Source: Chthoniobacterales bacterium (GTDB lineage: Bacteria; Verrucomicrobiota; Verrucomicrobiia; Chthoniobacterales; JACTMZ01). From it: a stretch of 26,867 bases of DNA. The DNA lies in assembly GCA_017853515.1 (NCBI GenBank), contig JAFMJK010000006.1:1-26867 (forward strand), written 5' to 3'. Below, piece by piece: positions 14,368 to 25,270 of this stretch. A program made the translations under genes and the position numbers. The notes under the pieces are model-generated. The model saw only the letters and a program-made list of their open reading frames with translations. It was not told the DNA's origin and searched no databases. Position 1 is the first letter of the stretch. Every line of letters begins with the position of its first letter.

Positions 14368-14931
14368 ATGAGCCGCCAGACATTCGGTCCCATGGAGAAG
14401 TTTGCCGAGACCATCGCCCGGAACATCCGCACCGCTCCCCGCATCGCCCCGGATGCCTACATCGCCTCCGGTGCCACGGTGGTGGCCAATGTCGAGATCG
14501 GTCCCGAAGCCAGTGTCTGGCACCAGGCGGTGCTCCGGGGTGATGTGGCGCACGTGGTCCTCGGGCCGCAGTCCAACGTCCAGGATGGTGCCGTGGTCCA
14601 CGTGGCCGATGAGCTGCCGGCCGTGATCGGACGTCTCGTTACCGTGGGTCACAAGGCGATCGTCCATGCCTGCACGGTGGAGGACGAGGTTCTGGTCGGC
14701 ATGGGGGCGATCGTGCTCGACGGCGCGCATGTCGGAACGCGTTCGATCATCGGGGCAAACGCCACCGTGAAGCAGGGCATGGAAATTCCTCCCGGTTCGC
14801 TCGTGCTCGGCACCCCGGCCAATGTCGTCCGCACATTGTCCGAAGCGGAGCAGGACGAGATCAAAATGTGGGCTCTGCGTTACGTGCGGCTCTCGCGCGA
14901 ATATCTCGCGGCGGCACGCGAACGCGACTAG
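14368..14931 (+). CDS. Gamma-class carbonic anhydrase family protein (left-handed beta-helix)
   Basis: From the ATG at 14368 the protein has 187 residues, typical of the CaiE/YrdA/gamma-CA group. Hexapeptide repeats of the left-handed beta-helix are clear (VVANVEIG, SVWHQAVLRGDV, VVLGPQSNVQDGAVV). The three metal-binding histidines expected of gamma carbonic anhydrases are present: His78 (VVH), His95 (VGH) and His100 (IVH), within VGHKAIVHACTVEDEVLVGM. The family either hydrates CO2 reversibly with a Zn or Fe centre or is catalytically silent. A C-terminal helix (158-187) is normal. An in-frame start 36 codons upstream is non-homologous and was not used; an ATG at 14392 is an alternative. It is convergent with the CDF transporter, sharing four bases. 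Proximity to a putative CO2-using enzyme is suggestive. Confidence 0.88.
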   Translation: MSRQTFGPMEKFAETIARNIRTAPRIAPDAYIASGATVVANVEIGPEASVWHQAVLRGDVAHVVLGPQSNVQDGAVVHVADELPAVIGRLVTVGHKAIVHACTVEDEVLVGMGAIVLDGAHVGTRSIIGANATVKQGMEIPPGSLVLGTPANVVRTLSEAEQDEIKMWALRYVRLSREYLAAARERD

Positions 14932-15842
14932 CTCCGGTCCTCGCCGTCGTGGTCACCCACGCACTCCAAGTGCGTGATGACCTGTGCGGCCGGGCGGATG
15001 CGGCCCTCCACGGCTTCCTCGATTTCCGTGGCCGCCCGGTGGGCGTCGCGCAGTAGGATGTCCGTGGGGAATTCGAGGTGCATTTCGATCCAGTGGGCGT
15101 CGCCGATGTTGCGATGTCGGAGATTGTGGAAGGCGATCCCGCGCCGCCGCGTCTCCTCGGCGACGATTTTCTCGATCTGGTCGTTGGTCTCCGGATCGGC
15201 TTCGTCCATCAATCCACTCACGCTTCGCCGGATCAGTTGCAGGCCGGAGCGCAAAATGTTCGCCGCGGCGAGCGACGCGAACAACGGGTCCCAATAGAGC
15301 CAACCGGTCATTTGCACGAGCCCGAGGGCGACGAGCACACCGAGGCTCGTCCAGCAGTCGGTCAGCACGTGATGTCCGTTGGCCTCGAGGATGATCGAAC
15401 CGCGATTGCGTCCCGTGCGCACCAAGTGCCAGCCGAGCGCGCCGTTGAGCACCGCGGCGATGGCGGTGAGCGCCAAGCCGACCGGCACGTGTTCCAGTCG
15501 CGGACCGTTGATCGCCGCTTTGACCGCTTCGTAGAGGATGTAGAGCGCCGCGACGATGATCATGGCGCCCTCGAAACCGGCCGAGAAAAAGCCGACCTTC
15601 GAGTGTCCGTAAAGGTGTCTCGCGTCGGCCGGCCGCAAGCTGAGCCACAGGCTGTAGGCGGCAAAGGCAACCGCGGCCATGTGGGCGACGCTTTCGCCCA
15701 GGTCGCTCAAAATGGCGGTCGATCCGGTTTGCCAGTAGGCCGCGGCTTTCAGCACCAGCAGCAGGAGCCCCGCACCCAACGACAGCGACATCGCCGTCAT
15801 TTTCTCCGCCGCGCCGGCGGGAACGGGTGGTTGCTCGGCCAT
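14928..15842 (-). CDS. Cation diffusion facilitator (CDF) family metal transporter
   Basis: From the ATG at 15842 the protein has 304 residues with a CDF layout: six helices (within about 15-205) and a cytosolic C-terminal metal-binding domain (about 215-295). The segment TGSTAILSDLGESVAHM (39-55) is helix 2, and HHVLTDCWTSLGVLVALG (157-174) helix 5 with His158 and Asp162 of the HxxxD site. Helix 2 reads E50xxxH54 where DxxxD or HxxxD is usual. CDF proteins export Zn2+, Fe2+, Mn2+ or Co2+ by proton antiport; the metal here is not predictable by eye. A weak promoter (TTGACG 15878-15873, CAGACT 15853-15848) ends five bases before the ATG. It is divergent from the putative PPi-PEPCK. A start 30 codons earlier would cover that promoter region and is not supported. 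Confidence 0.92.
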   Translation of the reverse strand: MAEQPPVPAGAAEKMTAMSLSLGAGLLLLVLKAAAYWQTGSTAILSDLGESVAHMAAVAFAAYSLWLSLRPADARHLYGHSKVGFFSAGFEGAMIIVAALYILYEAVKAAINGPRLEHVPVGLALTAIAAVLNGALGWHLVRTGRNRGSIILEANGHHVLTDCWTSLGVLVALGLVQMTGWLYWDPLFASLAAANILRSGLQLIRRSVSGLMDEADPETNDQIEKIVAEETRRRGIAFHNLRHRNIGDAHWIEMHLEFPTDILLRDAHRAATEIEEAVEGRIRPAAQVITHLECVGDHDGEDRS

Positions 15843-15889
15843 ACCGCAGTCTGTGCCGATTGGCCGGGCATCCGTCAATCGCCGATGGC

Positions 15890-15919
15890 TTGCCCGCGAT
15901 GTCACGCGGCGCGTAATCT
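15890..15919 (+). promoter_or_regulatory. Promoter of the putative PPi-PEPCK gene
   Basis: TTGCCC (15890-15895), an 18-base spacer and TAATCT (15914-15919), the same TTGCC-type promoter seen earlier in the window. The predicted +1 is about 15926, giving a 20-base leader to the ATG at 15946 with a weak AGG ribosome-binding site. An in-frame TTG at 15925 lies almost on +1, so a leaderless start seven codons longer is possible. Confidence 0.45.
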
Positions 15920-15945
15920 GCCCGTTGGTCAAAGCGACAGGCGAA

Positions 15946-19439
<3,494 letters not shown>

Positions 19440-19443
<4 letters not shown>

Positions 19444-19455
19444 CCGCCCGGTCAG
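19440..19455. other. Short hairpin covering two convergent stop codons
   Basis: CTGACC (19440-19445), GCCC and GGTCAG (19450-19455) form a 6 bp stem with a four-base loop; a further G-C pair can close inside it. The left arm contains the TGA of the putative PPi-PEPCK gene and the right arm contains, in reverse complement, the TGA of the downstream exbD gene. No T-run follows on either strand, so it is at best a weak two-way terminator. Confidence 0.3.
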
Positions 19456-19871
19456 CTGAAGGTCAGATTCTTCACGCCGGCCGACGCGGCGGAGTTGAGC
19501 ACGTCGATGATGCGCTCCTGACGCGCGTTGTCCGCGGGACGAATAATGACGGGGTCCTTGTCGCCGAAGCGGTCGATGTTTTCTTTGAGCCGTGCGCGGA
19601 GTTCCGGCATTTCTTTGCTCGACGGGGTGTCGAAGACTTTGTTGTTCATCGAGACGACGCCTTCCGGGCTGATGTCGATGATGACCGGGGTGGGCGGGGG
19701 GCCGGCCGCCTTGGCGCCGCGACCGCTGGGGAGGCTGATGTTCAGCTCGCGCTCGACGACCTGCGATCCGGCCGAGGCCATGAAAAAAAGGAGAAGGACG
19801 AACACGACGTCCACCATCGGCGCGATCTGGAAACCTACATCGCCGTCTTCTGAGCCTACGGATCCACCCAT
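19452..19871 (-). CDS. ExbD/TolR-family biopolymer transport protein (first of two)
   Basis: A 139-residue protein with the ExbD/TolR plan: a short cytosolic N-terminus, one membrane helix and a periplasmic domain. FQIAPMVDVVFVLLLFFM (14-31) carries the essential proton-path Asp21. The periplasmic part has the strand patterns LNISLPSG and TPVIIDISPEGVVSMNN, and ends VIIRPADNARQERIIDVLNSA, typical of the family. ExbB and ExbD use proton flow to drive outer-membrane transport through TonB, or related envelope work. It is the last gene of the minus-strand operon, 42 bp after the other exbD. The two copies differ strongly outside the helix, so they may form a heterodimer. No tonB is visible in the window. 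Confidence 0.93.
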   Translation of the reverse strand: MGGSVGSEDGDVGFQIAPMVDVVFVLLLFFMASAGSQVVERELNISLPSGRGAKAAGPPPTPVIIDISPEGVVSMNNKVFDTPSSKEMPELRARLKENIDRFGDKDPVIIRPADNARQERIIDVLNSAASAGVKNLTFS

Positions 19872-19913
19872 GGTTCGTTATTCTTCGTTCGGTTTGTCTC
19901 CGGATGCAAGGGA

Positions 19914-20396
19914 TCAGGAAGAGGCGGCAGGGGCCGCATCCTTATCCACCACGGAAAAAGTCACATTGGCGATACCCGCTTTGCCCACCGCCTCGAGCAG
20001 GCTTTTCATCACCGAGTAGCGCACATCTTTGTCGGCCCGGATGAGCACGCGGACCATGGGGTTTTTCTGGATGTGGTTCTGCAGCATGGGCACGAGGTCG
20101 GCCGGGGAGGCGTAGTCGACTTCGTTCACGCTGATGGAGGCGACGTTGTTGATCTGGTTGAAGGCGAGGTTGACGATGATCTGCCCGGGGTTCTCCTTCG
20201 CGTCTTTGGCGTCTTTGGCCACGGGCAACTTGATGTCGCGGTTCGATTGGAGCACCTCGGTCGAACTGATCGACATGAAAAAGACGAGGAGCACGAGCAG
20301 GATGTCGATCATCGGAGCGATCTGGAATTCCGGATCGGCCTCCGCCTCGGGTTGCCGCCGCTTCTTCTTGCCGCGTGTCGGGGCCCCTTCGGACAT
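19914..20396 (-). CDS. ExbD/TolR-family biopolymer transport protein (second copy)
   Basis: A 160-residue ExbD-like protein. A basic N-terminal tail (GKKKRRQPEAEADPE) precedes FQIAPMIDILLVLLVFFM (25-42) with essential Asp31, and the periplasmic domain follows (DIKLPVAKDAKDAKENPGQ, then IIVNLAFNQINNVASISVN). The segment VRVLIRADKDVRYSVMKSLLEAVGKAGIANVTFSV (119-153) is the conserved C-terminal fold. It starts three bases after the exbB stop, so it is surely co-translated. Compared with the other copy, the N-tail is longer and much more positive, and the periplasmic domain carries a lysine-rich insert near 55-65. Confidence 0.94.
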   Translation of the reverse strand: MSEGAPTRGKKKRRQPEAEADPEFQIAPMIDILLVLLVFFMSISSTEVLQSNRDIKLPVAKDAKDAKENPGQIIVNLAFNQINNVASISVNEVDYASPADLVPMLQNHIQKNPMVRVLIRADKDVRYSVMKSLLEAVGKAGIANVTFSVVDKDAAPAASS

Positions 20397-20399
20397 GGG

Positions 20400-21311
20400 T
20401 CAGGACTGCCAGTCCAGCGTCGTGCCGCAACTCGGGCACGGATTGTTCCCGGGCACGATGGACGCCTGGCACACCGGGCAATTGGTCGTCAGTTGCATGG
20501 ATACCTTGTGGGAAACCTTGGCTTTCGGTGCGCCGCCCGAGGTCAGTCCGTCGCCCGCGCTGAAGTTTTCGCCGATGCGCATGCCGCGCACCTCATCGAA
20601 CGGGATGTCCTCCACGAGGTGATTCAACTCGCTGTCGGCGTAGACCGTGGCGTCGCTGACGCGGTTGCGGAAGTAGTAATAGAAGATGAAGGCGGGAATG
20701 GCGATGAAGAGACCGCTCGCCGTGGCGAGCAGCACTTCGCCGATGCTCATGGCCAGTTTGCGCGGATCCGAGACGCCCGATTGTCCGAGGACGGCGAACG
20801 CGCCCATCATGCCGATGACCGTGCCGAGCAGTCCGATCATCGGCGAGATGACCCCGATGACCGAGAGGTAGCTGTTGCGTGTTTTGAAGACCTGCGACTC
20901 GCGGATGCCGAGTTCGATGATTGAGGTCTCGGTGGCGTCCTTTCCGCGGCCGATACGCTCGAGCGCGCCGCCCAACACCGCGGCGACGTACGTTTTCGGG
21001 TTGGCTTTGCAGGTTTCCCAAGCCTCCTGGTAGTTGCCTGCCTTGAGCGATTCGTCGAGCGCCGTGACCAGCGCTTTGGGGGCCAGGCTTTGGCGCCGCA
21101 CCTGCAGGAACATCTGGATGACGAAGGTCACCATGATCATCGACGTCCCCACGATGGCGAGCCAGATCATGATGATGAGCGGGCCGCCGTGCAGGATCAT
21201 CTGGATGATCGAGGTGCTTTCCGGGGCGGCCGCTTCCTCCGCGGCGCGGGCAGGGATGGCGGTCACCGCAAAGAATGCGGCAAGGAGGAATAAGGGGAGT
21301 TTGCGAATCAT
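20400..21311 (-). CDS. MotA/TolQ/ExbB proton channel protein with C-terminal zinc ribbon
   Basis: A 303-residue ExbB-type protein. A signal peptide (1-23) precedes the first helix (about 40-68), and the paired channel helices follow (about 150-176 and 188-214). SVIGVISPMIGLLGTVIGMM (150-169) is the signature of the MotA/TolQ/ExbB family, and LATASGLFIAIPAFIF (195-210) the third helix. ExbB pentamers surround an ExbD dimer and pass protons to drive envelope work. Beyond the usual end lies a cytosolic linker and a C4 zinc ribbon, CPVC (278-281) and CPSC (292-295). Most ExbB proteins lack this. A similar ribbon opens the Ser/Thr kinase at 3804. The start ATG has no Shine-Dalgarno sequence; it follows the TPR gene by 21 bp and is followed after 3 bp by exbD. 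Confidence 0.92.
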   Translation of the reverse strand: MIRKLPLFLLAAFFAVTAIPARAAEEAAAPESTSIIQMILHGGPLIIMIWLAIVGTSMIMVTFVIQMFLQVRRQSLAPKALVTALDESLKAGNYQEAWETCKANPKTYVAAVLGGALERIGRGKDATETSIIELGIRESQVFKTRNSYLSVIGVISPMIGLLGTVIGMMGAFAVLGQSGVSDPRKLAMSIGEVLLATASGLFIAIPAFIFYYYFRNRVSDATVYADSELNHLVEDIPFDEVRGMRIGENFSAGDGLTSGGAPKAKVSHKVSMQLTTNCPVCQASIVPGNNPCPSCGTTLDWQS

Positions 21312-21332
21312 GGTTGCGGGTCGTGTTGGTTG

Positions 21333-22082
21333 TTAGGGAGCGATCAATCCTGGGTTGGCCGTGCGCAGCGCCTCGGCGCGTTTTTTCGCATCGGCCACGG
21401 CATTCTGGTCGAAAGGGAATAGAGCGGAAGCTTTTAAGTAGTTTTCCAGCGCGCCGCTGTTGTCGCCGGCCGCCTCGTCGATGCGGCCGAGCAAATAGAA
21501 GGCCTGCGAAAATGCGGGGCCGTCAGCGTCCGCCGGCAGTGCGGTTTTGGCCGACTTGGCGGCCAGAGGCTCGAGGAGTTTGGACGCGCCGGGCATGTCG
21601 CCGGATTCGACGGCCAGCCGCGCCATGCCGAGGTTGGCCAAGGCGACGGAGGCCGGATAGGTCTTGCTGAACAACTCGTAAGCCGCCTTCGCGCCTGCTT
21701 TGTCTCCGGCGGCCAGCTTGGCGTCGCCGAGCATGACGGCGGCGCGTTCGGCCCAGGCGGCGGGAAGGCCGGCGTAGGTTTTATTGAGTTGCTCCAGCGC
21801 GGCAAGGGCTCCCTTCGCATCGCCGCGCGAGAGTTGGGCGGCGGCCGCGGTGAATTCCGCCGGGGCCTGCATGCGCAACTGCTTCACGTCGGCCAGCGGC
21901 ACCGAAATCGTGGCCTGGTTCATCTTGATCCGCAGGTTGCCGTTCCCGCTGCCGATGATTTTGCCTTCGAGAGTTTGACCGTTTTTGCGGACGAGCGTGT
22001 CGGCCGCGGGAGCCTGCTGCAGGCCAGCCCCGAAAAGCACGGCGGCGGCCAGAAGCGCTGCGGGGAGGGGACTTGCTTTCAT
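21333..22082 (-). CDS. Exported TPR-like protein heading the exb operon
   Basis: From the ATG at 22082 the protein has 249 residues. A signal peptide (1-27, ending QAPAADT) is followed by a small beta domain (28-72, LVRKNGQTLEGKIIG through VPLADVKQLRM). This resembles the short domain that heads many exported proteins in Planctomycetota and Verrucomicrobiota and often precedes TPRs. Residues 74-245 are helical repeats with TPR spacing, such as GDAKGALAALEQLNKTYAGL, GDKAGAKAAYELFSKTYPAS and GDNSGALENYLKASALFPFD. The likely role is a periplasmic or outer-membrane scaffold working with ExbB and ExbD, as TPR proteins do in Tol and Ton-like systems; the partner is unknown. A GTG at 22094 would add four residues but lies inside a possible -10. 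It is the first gene of its operon. Confidence 0.78.
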   Translation of the reverse strand: MKASPLPAALLAAAVLFGAGLQQAPAADTLVRKNGQTLEGKIIGSGNGNLRIKMNQATISVPLADVKQLRMQAPAEFTAAAAQLSRGDAKGALAALEQLNKTYAGLPAAWAERAAVMLGDAKLAAGDKAGAKAAYELFSKTYPASVALANLGMARLAVESGDMPGASKLLEPLAAKSAKTALPADADGPAFSQAFYLLGRIDEAAGDNSGALENYLKASALFPFDQNAVADAKKRAEALRTANPGLIAP

Positions 22083-22092
22083 GAACCTAATC

Positions 22093-22120
22093 ACTTAAGC
22101 CAAACGCCCACCTTTTTCAA
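22093..22120 (-). promoter_or_regulatory. Possible promoter of the TPR-exbB-exbD-exbD operon
   Basis: On the minus strand, TTGAAA (22120-22115), a 16-base spacer and TTAAGT (22098-22093). The predicted +1 is three or four bases before the ATG at 22082, so the leader would be almost absent. The -10 match is moderate. Confidence 0.3.
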
Positions 22121-22126
22121 TACCCT
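22121..22126 (+). promoter_or_regulatory. Candidate -10 element of the PpiD-like gene, predicted leaderless
   Basis: TACCCT (22121-22126) ends six bases before the ATG at 22133, the same spacing as the -10 elements of three other genes in this window. The -35 side is weak: there is no TTGCC, only TTAAGC with a 20-base spacer. The ATG has no visible Shine-Dalgarno sequence. Confidence 0.4.
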
Positions 22127-22132
22127 GATCCG

Positions 22133-23650
22133 ATGTTTACCACGATTCGCAAACACCAGCGCTGGCTCATGCTGGTCATCGCCTTCCTCACCATCGTCGC
22201 TTTCGCTTTTTTGTATAACACCACCGAGATGGACAGGGTGGGCTCGAACATGGTGGCCAAAATCTACGGCCGCAATGTGATGCAGGTCGACGTGGAGAAG
22301 GCGGTGCGCAATTACCAGCTCGCCCTGGCCTTGGGGCAGTTCGATCTGGTCCGGGATCTGGCCGGGCAGGCGCAGAGCGAGGACGAGGCCGCCTCGAACT
22401 TCATCTGGAATCTCATGGTCTTGCAGCACGAGGCGGCGGCTTTGGATATCGAGCCGGGCACGCAGGCCGTCATCGACAAGATCCGCAGCATGCCCGTCTT
22501 CCAAAAAGACGGTCAGTTCGATCCGGCGAAATACGCCGACTTTGTGCAGCAACAACTCGCGCCGCGCGGTTTCACCGAGCGCCAATTGGAGGATGTTGTC
22601 CGCGATTCGCTCCGTTTGCAGGAGATGAAAGCACTCGTCGAATCGCCGGCCGTCGTGCTGCCCGCCGACATCGAACCGGCGCTCGCCCGCATGGCGCCTG
22701 TCGATGTTCTCCTCGTCGAGTTCGATCCGGTTGCTCTGGCCAAAGAAGTCGAGGTTTCCGACGAGGAGTTGCGCAAAGCCTACGATGAGCGCAAGCAATC
22801 CCTGCAGGCCCCGGAGATGCGCACTTTGCGCTACGCGGCCTTCGTTCTCTCCGAAGAAGACGCCAAAAAGAAAGGCAAGGAGAGGGTGCAAGCGCTGCAG
22901 AAGGTCGCCTCCCAGACGAACGATTTTGCCCAAGCCCTGGCCGACAGCGGGCGCGGCATGGACAGTTTCGGCCGATCCAAAAAGACCGATGTTCACGTCA
23001 CACCTTTCTTCGATGCCAAGGGCGAAGCCGGCGGGAAGCTGTTCGATCAGGACTCGGATGTCATTGCCGCGGGCAAAGCCGTCGCTTTTCGCCTGTCTCC
23101 CCAGCCGGGCAACTACGAGATCATCGAGCTCGGCGAGAAAGGTTACGCGGTTGTCGAGGTCGCTTCGGTCAAGGTTCCGCGGCAGCTGGAATTCGACGAA
23201 GCGCGCGCCGACCTCCGGGCCGAGTTGATCGCCCAGAAGCGGGATCGCGCGGTCACCGACAAAGCCGCTTCCGCCCTTCCGGAGATCCGCGCCAAACTTT
23301 CCTCGGGAACCCCCATCGCCGATGCGGTGAAAGACGCCGGGCTCAAAACGAGCGAGATGAAAGGGCTCAGTGTTTTCGACCGCGAACTCAAGCCCGACCA
23401 GCGCGAGATCGCCATGGCTGTGGCCGATCTGCCCGAGGGCAGCCTCGGCGAGTTCCGGGCGCAACCCGGCGGAGGCGGATTTGCCCCTTACGTCGCGAAA
23501 AGGGCGACGCCCGGGGAAAAGGAACTTGCCGAGCGGCGTCCCATGATCGAGTCCGGCGCGCTCCAAGGCAAAAAGATGCTCATGTTCGCGCAATGGTTGG
23601 CCGATGCGCGGCGCCAATCCGGGTTGGAGATGCTCCGCCCGGCGATGTGA
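22133..23650 (+). CDS. PpiD/SurA-like membrane-anchored periplasmic folding factor
   Basis: A 505-residue protein. One membrane helix (about 11-28, WLMLVIAFLTIVAFAFLY) anchors it with the bulk in the periplasm. VAKIYGRNVM (41-50) begins the SurA/PpiD N-terminal chaperone domain, as in proteins whose text reads A-xx-N-G-x-x-I. Helical segments with SurA_N patterns run to about 190 (RSMPVFQKDGQFDPAKYADF, QLAPRGFTERQLEDVVRDSL). The middle (about 230-340) may hold a degenerate parvulin (PpiC) fold, with LRYAAFVLSEEDAKKK and the spacing ERVQALQKVASQTNDFAQAL, but the usual HIL and GGDLG signatures are not seen. It probably helps fold outer-membrane or secreted proteins as a chaperone without strong isomerase activity. 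It is divergent from the exb operon. Confidence 0.82.
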   Translation: MFTTIRKHQRWLMLVIAFLTIVAFAFLYNTTEMDRVGSNMVAKIYGRNVMQVDVEKAVRNYQLALALGQFDLVRDLAGQAQSEDEAASNFIWNLMVLQHEAAALDIEPGTQAVIDKIRSMPVFQKDGQFDPAKYADFVQQQLAPRGFTERQLEDVVRDSLRLQEMKALVESPAVVLPADIEPALARMAPVDVLLVEFDPVALAKEVEVSDEELRKAYDERKQSLQAPEMRTLRYAAFVLSEEDAKKKGKERVQALQKVASQTNDFAQALADSGRGMDSFGRSKKTDVHVTPFFDAKGEAGGKLFDQDSDVIAAGKAVAFRLSPQPGNYEIIELGEKGYAVVEVASVKVPRQLEFDEARADLRAELIAQKRDRAVTDKAASALPEIRAKLSSGTPIADAVKDAGLKTSEMKGLSVFDRELKPDQREIAMAVADLPEGSLGEFRAQPGGGGFAPYVAKRATPGEKELAERRPMIESGALQGKKMLMFAQWLADARRQSGLEMLRPAM

Positions 23651-23716
23651 CAGGCAGCAACGCCTTATTTTGACATTGGGTCGGCGTCTCTCCGGCGCGA
23701 TCATTCATCCAATCCA

Positions 23717-25264
23717 GTGAAGCCATTTTTCATCACCACGGCGATCGACTACACGAATGCGCCGCCGCATATCGGACACGCCTACGAAAAAGTGCTGGCC
23801 GATGTCATCGCCCGCTGGCACCGCGAGCGCGGCCGCCCCGTCTTTTTTCTCACCGGCGTCGACCAGCACGGACAGAAGGTGCAGCAATCCGCGGAGAAGG
23901 CGGGAATGACGCCCGCGGAATTCGCCAAAGACGTCACCGCAAAGTTCAAGGCGCTTTGGAAAAAGTTGGGCGTCGATTACGACGGGTGGGCCGAGACGAC
24001 CGACCCCCGCCATATCGCCGCGGTGCAGGCGGTCCTGCAGCAACTGCACGACCAAGGCGATGTCTACAAAGCGCGCCACAGCGGCTATTACAGCGTGCGG
24101 CAGGAGCAGTTTCTCACCGACAAGGAACGCAACGACCAGGGCGAATTCGGGCCGGAGTGGGGCGAAGTCGTCTTCATCGAGGAGGAGAACTGGTATTTCC
24201 GGCTCTCCAAATACCGTCCTTGGCTCGCGGAGCACATCGCCTCGCATCCCGACTTCGTTTTTCCTTCTTTCCGCGGCAGCGAGCTGGCCAATGCGGTGGC
24301 CAAAGAGGCGGGGGATTTGTGCATTTCGCGTCCGAAATCGCGCCTGGGCTGGGGTATCGAGCTGCCCTTCGACCGCGACTTTGTCACATACGTCTGGTTC
24401 GACGCGCTGATGAACTATGTCACTTTCGCCGGCTACCGCGCCGCGGCGAATGCCGGGTTGCCCGATTTCGAGAGGATCTGGCCCTGCGACGCGCACGTCA
24501 TCGGGAAGGATATCCTCGTTCCCGCCCACGGCATCTATTGGCCGATCATGCTCAAGGCGGCGGGATTCGAAGTGATGCCCAAGCTGCTCGTCCACGGATG
24601 GTGGAACCTCGGCGGTGCCAAGGTGAGCAAAAGCGCCGGCAACGTGGTCGACCCCGATGCGCTGGCTGACCGCTACGGCTGCGACGCGCTCCGCTATTAC
24701 CTCATGCGTGACATCGCGACCGGACAAGATGCCGACTTCAACGAGCAACGTCTGCGCGCGCGCTACAACGCCGACTTGGCCAACGACCTTGGCAACCTCG
24801 TCAACCGCACCGTAAGCATGGCGCGTCGTTATCGCGATGGTGTCCTGGCCGGTGCACCCGCCGACAAATCCGAAGACGCTGTCGCTCTCGAGGCGCTCGG
24901 CTCGGAGGCGGCGCGCCGCTTCGACGCGGCCATGGATGGCTACCAGGTCCATTCGGCTCTGGAAGCCGTCTGGGAACTGGTCGCCGCAGCCAACGGATTT
25001 GTCGAAAGTTCCGCGCCTTGGAAACTGGCCAAGGATCCGTCCCAAGCCGCGCGGCTCGACGAAGTGCTTTGCGTTCTGGTCGAGGCGGCCCGGCTTGCCG
25101 CGGCCTTGGCCCATCCGGTCATGCCGTCCTCCGCCGACCGGATCCTCGCCCAGCTCGGTTTTTCCGGAAACCTTGCGCCCGTCTGGGGCGCGGTTGCCGA
25201 CGGCCACCGGGTGGGCGAGCCCACACCGGTTTTTCCCCGCTTGGAAGACGACCAGGCGGTCTGA
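23717..25264 (+). CDS. metG: Methionyl-tRNA synthetase
   Basis: A 515-residue class I synthetase that charges tRNA-Met with methionine. The GTG start at 23717 leads directly into the conserved FFITTAIDYTNAPPHIGHAY, with the HIGH motif at 18-21. KVSKS (302-306) is the second ATP signature, and WFDALMNYVTFAGY and HVIGKDILVPAHGIYWP are family hallmarks. The anticodon-binding helical domain (about 360-500) is present. The C-terminal EMAP/Trbp111 tRNA-binding domain is absent, giving the short form. In the connective region, cysteines of the zinc knuckle are missing (YYSVRQEQF at 124-132 where others have YCxxCE), so this is a zinc-free type. The acyltransferase follows after 6 bp. A TTGACA at 23670 lacks a convincing -10. 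Confidence 0.97.
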   Translation: MKPFFITTAIDYTNAPPHIGHAYEKVLADVIARWHRERGRPVFFLTGVDQHGQKVQQSAEKAGMTPAEFAKDVTAKFKALWKKLGVDYDGWAETTDPRHIAAVQAVLQQLHDQGDVYKARHSGYYSVRQEQFLTDKERNDQGEFGPEWGEVVFIEEENWYFRLSKYRPWLAEHIASHPDFVFPSFRGSELANAVAKEAGDLCISRPKSRLGWGIELPFDRDFVTYVWFDALMNYVTFAGYRAAANAGLPDFERIWPCDAHVIGKDILVPAHGIYWPIMLKAAGFEVMPKLLVHGWWNLGGAKVSKSAGNVVDPDALADRYGCDALRYYLMRDIATGQDADFNEQRLRARYNADLANDLGNLVNRTVSMARRYRDGVLAGAPADKSEDAVALEALGSEAARRFDAAMDGYQVHSALEAVWELVAAANGFVESSAPWKLAKDPSQAARLDEVLCVLVEAARLAAALAHPVMPSSADRILAQLGFSGNLAPVWGAVADGHRVGEPTPVFPRLEDDQAV

Positions 25265-25270
25265 CACAAC

